DNA of 64,000 nucleotides. Origin: Membranipora membranacea. Lineage: Eukaryota > Bryozoa > Gymnolaemata > Cheilostomatida > Membraniporidae. The notes under the pieces were generated by a model. That model ran no database searches and was not told the DNA's origin. It saw only the letters and a program-made list of their open reading frames with translations. Below, piece after piece: positions 33,601 to 38,887 of this stretch. Each line of letters begins with the position of its first letter. The first letter of the stretch is position 1. Where the stretch lies: positions 4,231,501 to 4,295,500 of the forward strand of contig OU612074.1 of NCBI GenBank assembly GCA_914767715.1. Reading direction: 5' to 3'. The position numbers and the translations under genes are program-made.

Positions 33601-34734
33601 ATAAAGTTATATCAAGCTTTGATTTTCATCTGAACACAGCCATTTGTATTTATCACCATTGTGATGTGTTCACCACAATGATGCCTTTTCCTACTTGTTA
33701 TCTAAAGAAACTAGAGTACACATTATCAGAAACAGTAGCCAAGAGTACATCATCAGCCTCACGCCAAACTTCCTCAGAGGATATCAGTGAAACTCTGAAT
33801 AAGTTATTACTGATAGACTCAGCCCCCAACGAGACTGTCTATGACTGGATCGATGGTAACCTGACGGCTGAGAAACGAAAAGAACCCAACTTCATAAGAT
33901 CTCTAACTCAAACAGTCGCCAAAGCTTGCATCAGTGAGTTTTCAACCATCTTGGCTACTGAAGTAAAAATTCCTGGCATAGATAGTGTGTGAATCATGAT
34001 TTGCCAATCATTGTTTAGATTTGATTCACTAAACAGCCCCTAACCACCCTGAAAAACAGCTATCAAGAGATTTATTTAGTCTTTACTGACCATAATGTTG
34101 ATGCTATACTTAGTTCCTCCTTGTAGTTCATCTTTTTTCAAGGTCGCATCATTTTATAACATGCGCTTTTTATTACAGAATCTAGCGAGTTGCAAGAGGA
34201 GACTTTGAAGAATCGTGCTCCCATGTTATTGAAGTATTACGACGGCAAACCCGACACAGAGTTGGCTGCTCTCAATGCACTAGAGGAATTAATGGATGAG
34301 CTGGAACACCCTTCCAGTAAGTCAAGAAATAAATAAGTCAGCACATTGGAAAATGCAGCAACGTAACCTTGTTTTGTTTTGTCATTTTTATCAGAACTAT
34401 GCAAGGCACAAGAATCACTTGAACTGTCATGGATGTGTTAAGCTGTGATGTGTCTGACATCAACCATGCCTCCATATCTATAGGCTCCTCATCCGCAATT
34501 ATAACTGAAGCTACAGAGATGATCTCACTGCCCCCACTGTATTATGTCGTATTTTCAATCTATTACATATTTTATCGTTTTATTTTAGAATTGCTCAGCG
34601 ATATCTGTTATGTTCTCTCTGAAGAAGAGTTGATATCAGACGATTCATTCTTTGACTGGGAGAAAAATAGTAAAAATCGAGTAGCTATCAAATCTGTATC
34701 ACAATTCTTCCAATGGTTACAGACTGCTGATTAA
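358..34734 (+). CDS. eIF4G: eIF4G translation initiation scaffold, copy 1 (5' end outside window)
   Basis: eIF4G bridges cap-bound eIF4E, eIF4A and eIF3 in the cytoplasm to recruit ribosomes. I place 17 exons: 358-650, 1201-1339, 1639-1902, 2194-2408, 2651-2710, 4174-4320, 5076-5201, 5835-6061, 9630-9786, 10527-10640, 31317-31471, 32068-32305, 32828-32973, 33194-33437, 33708-33933, 34179-34316, 34589-34734. Every junction has GT/AG and matching phases; after the two split bases at the start the coding length is 1011 codons including the TAA. Visible parts are the eIF4E-binding motif YDRDFLM (twice), the full MIF4G domain, a Gly/Arg/Ser linker and a W2 C-terminus. Most of MA3 is absent. Assignment rests on recognition of conserved family segments such as [21 protein letters not shown] and HDCVVSLLK. 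Upstream exons are not visible. An exon in 2711-4173 could have been missed. Confidence 0.9.
524..740 (+). repeat. Segmental duplicate of eIF4G exon plus intron (partner 52067-52285)
   Basis: From CTAGAGGAATACCCACCAAT the sequence matches the exon and donor-side intron at 52067 with scattered substitutions (for example AATCATCAACG against AATAATCAACG). Similarity runs through the donor GTATG and the intron text ending near 'gacaagctt', then decays. The left breakpoint is inside coding sequence. Confidence 0.85.
1201..1339 (+). CDS. eIF4G: eIF4G copy 1: exon preceding the eIF4E-binding site
   Basis: It follows the acceptor ttgacag and ends GAA G before GTGAGG (phase 0 in, phase 1 out). It encodes a basic run then [18 protein letters not shown], which resembles the short conserved 'I-x-I-x-D/N-P' element ahead of the eIF4E-binding region in animal eIF4Gs, and ends with DYYSYTE. 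That tail has a diverged twin at the end of the next exon (NYSYKE), part of a local duplication. Confidence 0.85.
1639..1902 (+). CDS. eIF4G: eIF4G copy 1: first eIF4E-binding exon (duplicate A)
   Basis: It encodes [20 protein letters not shown] and continues [22 protein letters not shown] fits the eIF4E-binding consensus Y-x4-L-hydrophobic. After KPVGL the exon diverges from duplicate B into a Gln/Ser/Thr-rich stretch and ends NYSYKEG, resembling the end of the exon before it. Length is 264 bases, exactly 88 codons, phase 1 at both ends, so it can be included or skipped without changing frame. Donor GTAAGT at 1903. The upstream intron end (gatattttcttgatgtag) is also shared with duplicate B, showing a genomic tandem duplication offset by about 555 bp. 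Confidence 0.85.
2194..2408 (+). CDS. eIF4G: eIF4G copy 1: second eIF4E-binding exon (duplicate B)
   Basis: It encodes [20 protein letters not shown], then [20 protein letters not shown] and a tail with [18 protein letters not shown]. The first 35 or so residues match exon 1639-1902 except Glu for Ala in NPEG. The tail after PTLND is the ordinary continuation of this region in eIF4G, so this is probably the ancestral exon and 1639-1902 the newer hybrid. Phase 1 in, phase 0 out; donor GTCAGT at 2409. Confidence 0.87.
2651..4320 (+). CDS. eIF4G: eIF4G copy 1: linker exons between the 4E site and MIF4G
   Basis: Two phase-0 exons. 2651-2710 (20 codons) encodes a Ser/Gly-rich [20 protein letters not shown] and is the weaker call. 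4174-4320 (49 codons) encodes [20 protein letters not shown], then a helix with [20 protein letters not shown]. This matches the family pattern 'KAW.P ... ILNKLTPQ.F' at the start of the MIF4G domain. Donors are GTTTGT (non-consensus) and GTGGGG. The intron between them (2711-4173) has no other convincing exon, although eIF4G usually has a conserved 'PRKII' element about here, so one small exon may be missed. Confidence 0.75.
2711..4173. other. Intron sequence of eIF4G copy 1, nothing firm
   Basis: AT-rich, no exon that fits the flanking phase-0 ends convincingly. It includes a short CTAT run near 3014 and a GT-rich patch near 3740-3770. A possible mini-exon after the acceptor at about 3601-3606 was not accepted. 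Confidence 0.5.
5076..10640 (+). CDS. eIF4G: eIF4G copy 1: MIF4G domain exons
   Basis: Four exons: 5076-5201, 5835-6061, 9630-9786, 10527-10640. They encode, in order, [20 protein letters not shown] with [40 protein letters not shown] with a charged helix ending [29 protein letters not shown] with [17 protein letters not shown]; and [16 protein letters not shown] with [16 protein letters not shown]. These are the HEAT-like helices that bind eIF4A and RNA, and the MIF4G core is complete through the 'LQD..ELR' helix, continuing in the exon at 31317. Phases 0/0, 0/2, 2/0, 0/0 all join. The 3.6-kb intron 6062-9629 separates the second and third. Confidence 0.93.
6684..6715. repeat. 8-bp tandem repeat (CAGTGAGC x4)
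   Basis: Four exact copies of CAGTGAGC in a row inside the intron; a short minisatellite. Confidence 0.9.
8083..8130 (+). repeat. tRNA-derived 3' half, SINE-like remnant
   Basis: It contains a B-box-like GGTTCAAGTCC inside a strong hairpin, with TGCCGCGG pairing to CCGCGGCA. There is no matching D arm or A box, so it is not a functional tRNA. A related piece lies at about 49468-49512 (GGTTCAAATCC followed by a similar ATCTTTTC tail), which suggests a dispersed tRNA-derived family. Confidence 0.45.
11155..11191. repeat. 12-bp inverted repeat hairpin
   Basis: TATACTTGGCGT at 11155-11166 pairs perfectly with ACGCCAAGTATA at 11180-11191 across a 13-nt loop. It lies in intron sequence about 90 bp left of the Gypsy-1 LTR. 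Confidence 0.8.
11282..11491 (-). repeat. Gypsy-1 3' LTR
   Basis: 210 bp, TG...CA ends with inverted 7-mers TGTAGTG/CACTACA. It is 3' relative to the minus-strand reading direction. Confidence 0.92.
11641..11733. repeat. 31-bp tandem repeat inside Gypsy-1
   Basis: Three units of about 31 bp with core CCTTCCTGGCTAATACTA, and a diverged fourth near 11765. It lies between the integrase stop and the 3' LTR. Confidence 0.8.
11819..14839 (-). pseudogene. pol: Gypsy-1 pol (protease-RT-RNase H-integrase), stop-disrupted
   Basis: Reading from 14839 downward: protease motif [11 protein letters not shown] near 14750; an in-frame TGA at 14684-14686 (consistent with CGA to TGA); then a 681-codon open stretch (14524-12479). 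In that stretch RT has the catalytic box CMMDDILV around residue 195, RNase H has [14 protein letters not shown], and integrase has an HHCC zinc finger (HSGHQGMVK ... CPKCIKF) and [12 protein letters not shown] follows in frame, then the rest of integrase ([13 protein letters not shown], the region of the catalytic Glu) to 11819. Both breaks are substitutions in one frame, not shifts. Replication from this copy is not expected. Confidence 0.9.
14840..15886 (-). CDS. gag: Gypsy-1 gag (capsid/nucleocapsid)
   Basis: 348-residue frame starting at ATG 15886. It contains a gag-type helical capsid region and an Arg/Gly-rich stretch before the nucleocapsid. One zinc knuckle is [15 protein letters not shown]; the second, [14 protein letters not shown], lacks its first Cys. 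It ends with TAA at 14840-14842. Pol continues in the same frame after a second stop (TGA, 14831-14833), so either gag-pol relied on readthrough or both stops are decay. No database comparison was possible. Confidence 0.88.
   Translation of the reverse strand: MRERNSEVFESITDIDHVTNMDNKFGRSVKTPVFSMENGAELECWRKFIRRFEIAVIGAGLRYKDSGGIRSRRKAEDSQVEKFEREQRKAALLLDSMGEYGMNIFETWDGDVDAMQYEQLKEAFDNHFASRENIVATRHRFLCMEQRRNERLEKYIERVERSGSTCRWGGLEEEMNTLIVIKGMHVDKIRGDLLLKKELTLDKVKNMCSRYESAQAAAKIINSGESKPVSEVDLVEVSQENSTVGKEQADIDRVGASNFSSGFRDRGGSRGRGRGRGCWTCGRYGGHDYRSCAEKVRNEKGEKSGQREAPKFYVCREPSHIAKFCPNKFAGRETGKGEINAVARYSSD
15956..16165 (-). repeat. Gypsy-1 5' LTR
   Basis: 210 bp, same ends as the partner; differs at several single positions (e.g. 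TTACATGAGA here, TTACTTGAGA in the other). Confidence 0.92.
16238..16874 (-). repeat. Gag-only element, 3' LTR
   Basis: 637 bp; contains a T-rich tract (TTTTATTTTCTGTTTTTG) and a short TA run. Near-identical to 21065-21701. Confidence 0.87.
18483..18720. repeat. Degenerate tandem repeats inside the gag-only element
   Basis: Two diverged units of about 70 bp share ATG(C/G)TCAATGATG(C/T)AGGCTTT and an AAAAATATAT end (18483-18615). A shorter repeat follows, based on TAGCTGAGCT(C/A)ATT...CTGTAATTA (about 18653-18715). Noncoding. Confidence 0.65.
19841..20902 (-). CDS. gag: Gag-like protein of the non-autonomous LTR element
   Basis: 353 residues from ATG 20902, immediately inside the 5' LTR side. 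The N-terminal half looks like a retrotransposon gag capsid ([55 protein letters not shown]). A very basic run [13 protein letters not shown] follows around residue 215, in place of a CCHC knuckle, and the C-terminus is Pro/Ser-rich. No protease motif. Family assignment to gag is by overall pattern and location, not by a search. Confidence 0.7.
   Translation of the reverse strand: MDQIPSLIKQITVLAKNYENPLHVPIFNDSAEGVNYAEFKFRFCSVAGALGIASHHQQISLLGLFLKDYPLAVFKNKTKDCENVNDLFSYMDKIFEPLINDDSYIKIMVQQNKIHQNADESVSSFLARIMRAFETIEGDALSLYVDQALKQGLRSDLLRSYWLKFGSFKIINLNEVYRFLRYEETLDHHIQNSDGDESFITGNTSRTHSSQVFKGTRKRKRRRRQNSSAKLVFVDKCLEVQEDCVELKVPHTVSFQPRPMGESMAKFSLEAFGMLENYSVTQEVVYLPPKSPLVEPFAVRRMDDYQPTEKPSCTMKPAADPQCGTVTITPDSSLKLPARKGTDPLSDEGYNSG
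21065..21701 (-). repeat. Gag-only element, 5' LTR
   Basis: 637 bp; same length as its partner with few substitutions and compensating 1-bp gaps. Confidence 0.87.
22008..23421 (-). CDS. CD225/dispanin family membrane protein A (5' exons not found)
   Basis: Three exons on the minus strand: 23421-23379, 22809-22650 and 22478-22008, with junction phases that agree ([11 protein letters not shown], then STPDC|ELAPEIV). The last exon holds the CD225 domain: [20 protein letters not shown], then a charged loop with [18 protein letters not shown], then a second membrane segment [22 protein letters not shown]225 proteins (IFITM, PRRT, synDIG relatives) are small membrane proteins with a re-entrant first hydrophobic segment. 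The upstream N-terminus could not be placed. A GTGATT donor near 22110 may end the exon earlier than the stop at 22008. It lies antisense within the big eIF4G intron. Confidence 0.72.
23422..24837. other. Intronic/antisense upstream region, no firm gene
   Basis: It should contain 5' exons and promoter of the CD225-A gene but none could be recognised. No transposon ends seen before the TTAA at 24834. Confidence 0.4.
24838..26072. mobile_element. 1.24-kb foldback (long inverted repeat) element with TTAA flanks
   Basis: The sequence is one large hairpin: the left end GGTAATGTCAAAGACCGATC is mirrored by GATCGGTCTTTGACATTACC at the right, and the two arms of about 600 bp pair nearly throughout (for example GACTCCTCCATCTGCTTTGA on the right against its complement near 24990). 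The arms meet around 25455-25560. TTAA sits on both sides (24834-24837 and 26073-26076), which fits a TTAA target duplication as made by piggyBac-type transposases; a TA duplication is also possible. No transposase is encoded; open frames inside are mirror-image by-products. Confidence 0.85.
26077..28892. other. Intronic region, no gene recognised
   Basis: AT-rich with a 31-bp direct repeat (27177-27247) and scattered TA runs. No exon of either strand could be supported. Confidence 0.5.
27177..27247. repeat. 31-bp tandem duplication
   Basis: Two exact 31-bp units beginning GAAGATTACAGCTGAGGCAA and a partial third; a recent local duplication. Confidence 0.9.
28893..30185 (-). CDS. CD225/dispanin family membrane protein B with Tyr/Gln/Pro-rich N-terminus
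   Basis: Two exons: 30185-29406 and 29267-28893, joined in phase 0 ([14 protein letters not shown]). The start is an ATG at 30185. Residues 1-260 are low complexity, rich in Tyr, Gln, Pro, Ala and Gly ([19 protein letters not shown]), with a Gln-rich helix [13 protein letters not shown] near the end. The second exon gives the CD225 region: [20 protein letters not shown], a loop with [18 protein letters not shown], and the membrane segment [17 protein letters not shown]. Cytosolic Cys residues near the first segment could be palmitoylated, as in IFITMs. Layout resembles proline-rich transmembrane (PRRT/synDIG) proteins. About 384 residues. Antisense within the eIF4G intron. Confidence 0.8.
30186..31316. 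other. Intronic/intergenic stretch upstream of CD225-B
   Basis: Likely holds the CD225-B promoter and 5' UTR (minus strand); no motif can be named. A 17-bp A run lies near 30570. Confidence 0.4.
31317..32973 (+). CDS. eIF4G: eIF4G copy 1: end of MIF4G and Arg/Gly/Ser linker exons
   Basis: Exons 31317-31471, 32068-32305 and 32828-32973. The first begins [20 protein letters not shown], matching the family's 'NWVPRR..GPKTI' segment directly after 'ELR', so nothing is lost across the 20.7-kb intron. The second has [20 protein letters not shown] and a Gly-rich SWGKGSGSG run, ending TNRFS, which matches the family's 'D..GW' and 'SWGKG ... NRFSAL' signposts. The third is Arg/Gly-rich (GRGRGGRMN), a likely disordered RNA-binding linker. 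Phases 0/2, 2/0, 0/2. Confidence 0.9.
33194..33933 (+). CDS. eIF4G: eIF4G copy 1: MA3-flanking exons with the MA3 core missing
   Basis: Exon 33194-33437 encodes a Gly/Arg/Ser/Thr-rich linker and ends with the first MA3 helix, [12 protein letters not shown]. The next exon, 33708-33933, starts KLEYTLSET and runs through YDWIDGNL and [14 protein letters not shown], which in other eIF4Gs lies after MA3 at the start of the W2 domain. The roughly 140-150 residues that normally come between are not in the 270-bp intron on either strand. The junction is phase 0/0, so the shortened protein stays in frame. Donors GTGAGT in both. Confidence 0.85.
34179..34734 (+). CDS. eIF4G: eIF4G copy 1: W2 domain C-terminal exons and stop
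   Basis: Exons 34179-34316 and 34589-34734 encode [20 protein letters not shown] followed by [19 protein letters not shown], then [20 protein letters not shown] with [20 protein letters not shown] and stop TAA at 34732-34734. In animals the W2 domain binds the kinase Mnk, which phosphorylates eIF4E; the final acidic/aromatic helix is present. No AATAAA is seen within a few hundred bases of the stop; the nearest AATAAA-type site I noticed is near 35596, so the 3' UTR end is not placed. Confidence 0.9.
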
Positions 34735-34817
34735 ACAGCTTAGTTTCTTCAAATTACTGTATGAAATACTGAGTTGGAAGTACAATACGAAATGTTCTTC
34801 TGAATACTGACATTTGT

Positions 34818-35073
34818 ATTCCCCAAAGTTTTCCATATGTGGAGGACAACTCCCAACTCGTACTGAGCAACTTGGAATGGAGCTATAAGCTTACCATTAC
34901 AACCAATAACGCATCGCATCCTTAGCACTCGCTGGTTAAACAAGGCACAGGTAGATGTCATTGTCTTGGACTGAGTAATAACATTCCCCAAAGTTTTCCA
35001 TATGTGGAGGACAACTCCCAACTCTTACTGAGCAACTTGGAATGGTGCTATAAGCTTACCATTACAACCAATA
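34818..35073. repeat. 91-bp direct repeat
   Basis: 34818-34908 and 34983-35073 match nearly base for base (ATTCCCCAAAGTTTTCCATA at the left, TACCATTACAACCAAT at the right), separated by about 75 bp. Confidence 0.9.
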
Positions 35074-35355
35074 TTATTATCAATATGGTATATAATGATA
35101 ATCTATGAAATCTGTCAATTTATGAATTTTTTTGTCTGAATTTATTCCTCGATGAAGCCTCCTAATCTATATTCAGGCTCATTTCTGCCCTATAATACAG
35201 CAAACTTGAACTTTTTTCCAGGGGCACCAAACAAAATGTGGGGAAAACTTCTTTACTGGGAAGTAATGTCCCACAAAATTAGGTAAGCTCCGACTAAATA
35301 GGTCAAATGCTTTCCCTCAGGCCCTCTGCATGGTATTTTGATTTTGGGAGAAAGC

Positions 35356-35408
35356 TAGCCTGTCTTGACAAGCTTTGTTCACCGAACAACGCTTGTCAAG
35401 ACAGGCTA
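35356..35408. repeat. Perfect 18-bp hairpin
   Basis: TAGCCTGTCTTGACAAGC (35356-35373) pairs with its exact complement at 35391-35408 over a 17-nt loop. Confidence 0.9.
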
Positions 35409-36477
35409 AGAGATAGCATGCACTCAATAGTATTATGTAACTGATATGGTTAGTATTTCACACAATTGAAACATTGACTATTGATGTTGTTGCTCCTCTA
35501 AATAATGATGGAGAGATTATGTCTATGGCTGAACTGGAATGCACAGTTGGTGTGTGACTGATGTATATTATACTGTATTCAATTAAATTATTATAAAATA
35601 AAAACAATGATCCCCTGGAGTATCTAGTTGTGTTAATGTACACCAGGAAAAGAAAGTATTCCATGAGTGCCGGCATTGTTAAACTGGTGGAACAAACATA
35701 AGCCTAACCCTATACATTGAAGCCATATGAGCCACTCTGACATTCTTAATGAAAAACAACAATTTTGAGTCAACTCGGTTCACAAAACCTAAGACTTTTT
35801 AAATCAGTAAATTGTCCCTTCTGCGCAACAGTTATCGAGTAAACTTGCATGACTTGCAAGAATGTTGTTGATTTTCGGATGCCTTACAGCTTTTATTTTT
35901 GGTGCATTGAAGTACAGTGTATAATATTAGTCACATCACCTGAGACTGCTCAACAACCAATAGATGTACAATCCAAGTTTCTGGGAGATCATACATTACT
36001 TAACCCCGTGATGAGGTTAACTAAAATAATGATCTTACTCAGTACTGCAAACAGGAAAGGAGTGGTAGGTGGCTCAACTGGACATGTTGAAGGTCCCTTA
36101 GCGAGCAGGTCTTGGATTTGAATGGTGCACTGTGGTGTTGAGATCCCCCATGGTGTGCTACAAACAAGAAGCACTTTGATGCAGCAATATTTCACAAGCT
36201 CTGCACACCCTTCTTGGTACAACAGGGAGTTTAGAACAAGCTCCTTGACTAAAAGTGAACGTACCATCGGAGTAATCTGCTCAGCTAATGAAGTCTGACA
36301 ACTTCAACTCAACAACTTTATTATTACGCTTTTTGTGAGTTGAGAGTTTGGGTTATAATGTTCAAAACTTCTTGTTGGCATAGATCAACACAAAGCTCTT
36401 TTGGCCCTCTCCTCCCAAAAATTACAGAGTAAGTAGTTCGATCCTCAATCACAACAATGTGAAATCACATCCTAAAC

Positions 36478-36527
36478 CTAGCCTGGGCAGGCTGTCGTGT
36501 CCCGAAACGACAGCCTGCCCAGGCTAG
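36478..36527. repeat. Perfect 21-bp hairpin
   Basis: The arm starting CTAGCCTGGGCAGGCTGTCG at 36478 pairs with 36507-36527 over an 8-nt loop. It shares the terminal CTAGCCTG with the hairpin at 35356. Confidence 0.9.
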
Positions 36528-36782
36528 CCTAAAACAGTGTGGTCAAATCGGTCATCTGTAACATCCAGTGTATTCTTATAGTATCATATCATATACCACC
36601 AACAGAAGGAATGAAAAATTGCTGATATGAATGGCTGTGAATGATAAAACACTGCTGTCTTTTAACACTAAAATATTATCGATGGATACAAACCTCTACC
36701 AAAAAGTACTATACAAATTTCTTTTACTACAGACAGCTTCTGCTCTGAAAGAGTCGTTGATGGCGTTGATCAATGATTTAAG

Positions 36783-37004
36783 TTATTGATAGTGCCCTGA
36801 TGGCAGTTTATCAGATGTGAGTGTACACACGTTTGCCACCACTCCTAGTGCTTTGCTGGTGATACAACTATTGATGGCGTCCTTTGGGCTCGGTGAGAGA
36901 GTGTCAGAGAGCTTCTTAGCTGACTTAACTATTCGTTGAAATTTCTCTGCCATATGATTCTGGATGATATTAGACTTAGGCTTTTGATCAAGCGTTACAA
37001 TCAA
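36783..37004 (-). other. Unassigned open frame, possibly a gene fragment
   Basis: It encodes about 73 residues, including MAEKFQRIVKSAKKLSDTLS and PSPKDAINSCITSKALGVV, then stops. The composition looks protein-like rather than random, but there is no partner exon and no family I recognise. Could be the last exon of a decayed gene. Confidence 0.2.
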
Positions 37005-38233
37005 GGTATTGCAAATAAGCTGGCATGGCCCAGCAGCTTTTCACTCAGTTGGCTCATGGAATAGCGTTGGTGGTGAGCTGTTCCGTGTTTGCAAAAAATT
37101 TCAGTTTTTGGTTTAGGAATTTGTTAAGCTACTTATGCTATGTCAAAAACTCAATCACTGTATCATTGATAAGAAGATCTGTTATGCTTTGAGAGTCTCT
37201 ACCGTTCAAAAAAGTGTTGGTTTTGGTTTTACTTGATTTTAATCAAGGTTTAATAGAAGGTTGTGCTTTTCATGTTTCTTAGCGTCAATTTATTTTTTGG
37301 ATAGATAACTCTGAATTGAGAATGTCGTTGCACGTATACTCTGATATGCGGAGTGTATCTGTGAATATTGAGAACAGTTTGGGGTTCAGCACGCAGTATT
37401 GTGGGCAACCTGTACATATGATGATAACAGCTGCCTTATTTCCTGATGATATAACTCATTATTGGCTCTAGGTACATCTAGCTGATGATGTTTGGTTGTA
37501 GGTTGGGTGGTCTATAGCTGTTTTTTTATTAGTACTGTCGTGTCGGGGTTGTGTGACAATGTCAAGAGAAAATATCCCTCCAGCTCTACCCTTATATTTA
37601 CCCTAGAGGAGTAAAGTGTCCACACGGAAAGAAAAGTTCGCCCGCCATTTGGAGCACCCTTGAGATGGCTGAAATTAAGGATAAAATTCACTCTTTACTT
37701 TATAAAGACTCCAACAAGGCTAGCCAGAATTTACTCATCAAGGGTAAATGATTCCTATGCGGTTACTCTGAAAACTTCATACTAGCATAATTACTTCGTT
37801 TTCTAATAGCTATATCCAGTGGTGTTGGGGAGCCCCAACGGTCCCCAACGCCGTTGGGGTAAGAGTTTTTGGTGTTGGAGTAGGCCCAACGCTCCATCAT
37901 CAGCGTTGGGGTGGGTTAAACTGTACTGAATCTCCATTCTGATTCATTTTTTCTTCTTTAATTTCGTGTTGTCAAGTACTGATAATAGATGTGTTTTTTT
38001 TCGGTCTCCTTTTGCAAAGATTTTAGACCAAGAACCTGTTTTTTTAAACAGGCTTTCTCAATTTATTGCTACCCACCCACAAAATTAATTTGTTTTGTGT
38101 TAATCTGGATTTCGACCAGGTCAGTCCAAGGTCATAGCTCATATTTCACATGTCTTCAGTCTTTTGATGGGGAGAGTGCAAATTTGACTCTATTCAATAG
38201 AAATATTCCTATGTTCTTGCTAGGGCAAGTTGC

Positions 38234-38509
38234 TGTTATGTATTACAGTTTTGTTATTATCCTTTAGTAGTTTCACTTTGTAAAGTGAAAGTCCTTTATG
38301 TTATCTATTACTTGATTGGTATTTCATTATTGTAAAGGCTCTTTTTATTGGCCTATTTTAATCATTCGTCTGCATCCTTTTTGTTAGTTGTATATTAGAT
38401 GTTAAACAAAGAAGATGCTTTGTTTAATAAGTTAATAATAAATAAACTTGTTAGCTTAGGGTTTTAAAGCTAGCACAACCAAATAGATGTCCAATCCATG
38501 TACAGCTCA
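38234..38509 (+). repeat. Gypsy-2 5' LTR
   Basis: 276 bp, TG...CA; contains an AATAAA-rich segment (TTAATAATAAATAAACTTG) that could serve in polyadenylation. Confidence 0.93.
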
Positions 38510-38887
38510 ATGGCGACGAGATATAGTGATTTGAAGCCCACTGCTCAAGAAGAAACAGACTCAGACTTCAACTGCAGACCAGAAGGAAGTATTGTTCTAG
38601 GATATTCTTTTTCATTCTTTAGATTAAATTGTATGTTTTGTGCTCTTGTTGCAACAGCACAGGTGCTTACTTGGTTGAAGTAAGCTCAGTAGGTCAAGGA
38701 TTCAAACACTAGGCACAACTAGGTCAGTTTGAACATAGACTAAGGTGTACTCAGAGCTTTTAGCAGGCATACTCAGGGTGCAACATTTCCTTGGAGCTAG
38801 GAACTTGTTGGTGAGTGCTATTAGTTAGAGTCAAAATACAGTCTGTGTAGGCTTATCTTTAGTGTAAGATAGTGAGTGTCAATCAAA

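Larger units (their letters stand above)
34735..37808. other. Intergenic sequence downstream of eIF4G copy 1
   Basis: Contains a 91-bp duplicated segment, two perfect hairpins beginning (C)TAGCCTG, and an unassigned minus-strand open frame (37004-36783). No recognisable gene. Confidence 0.5.
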
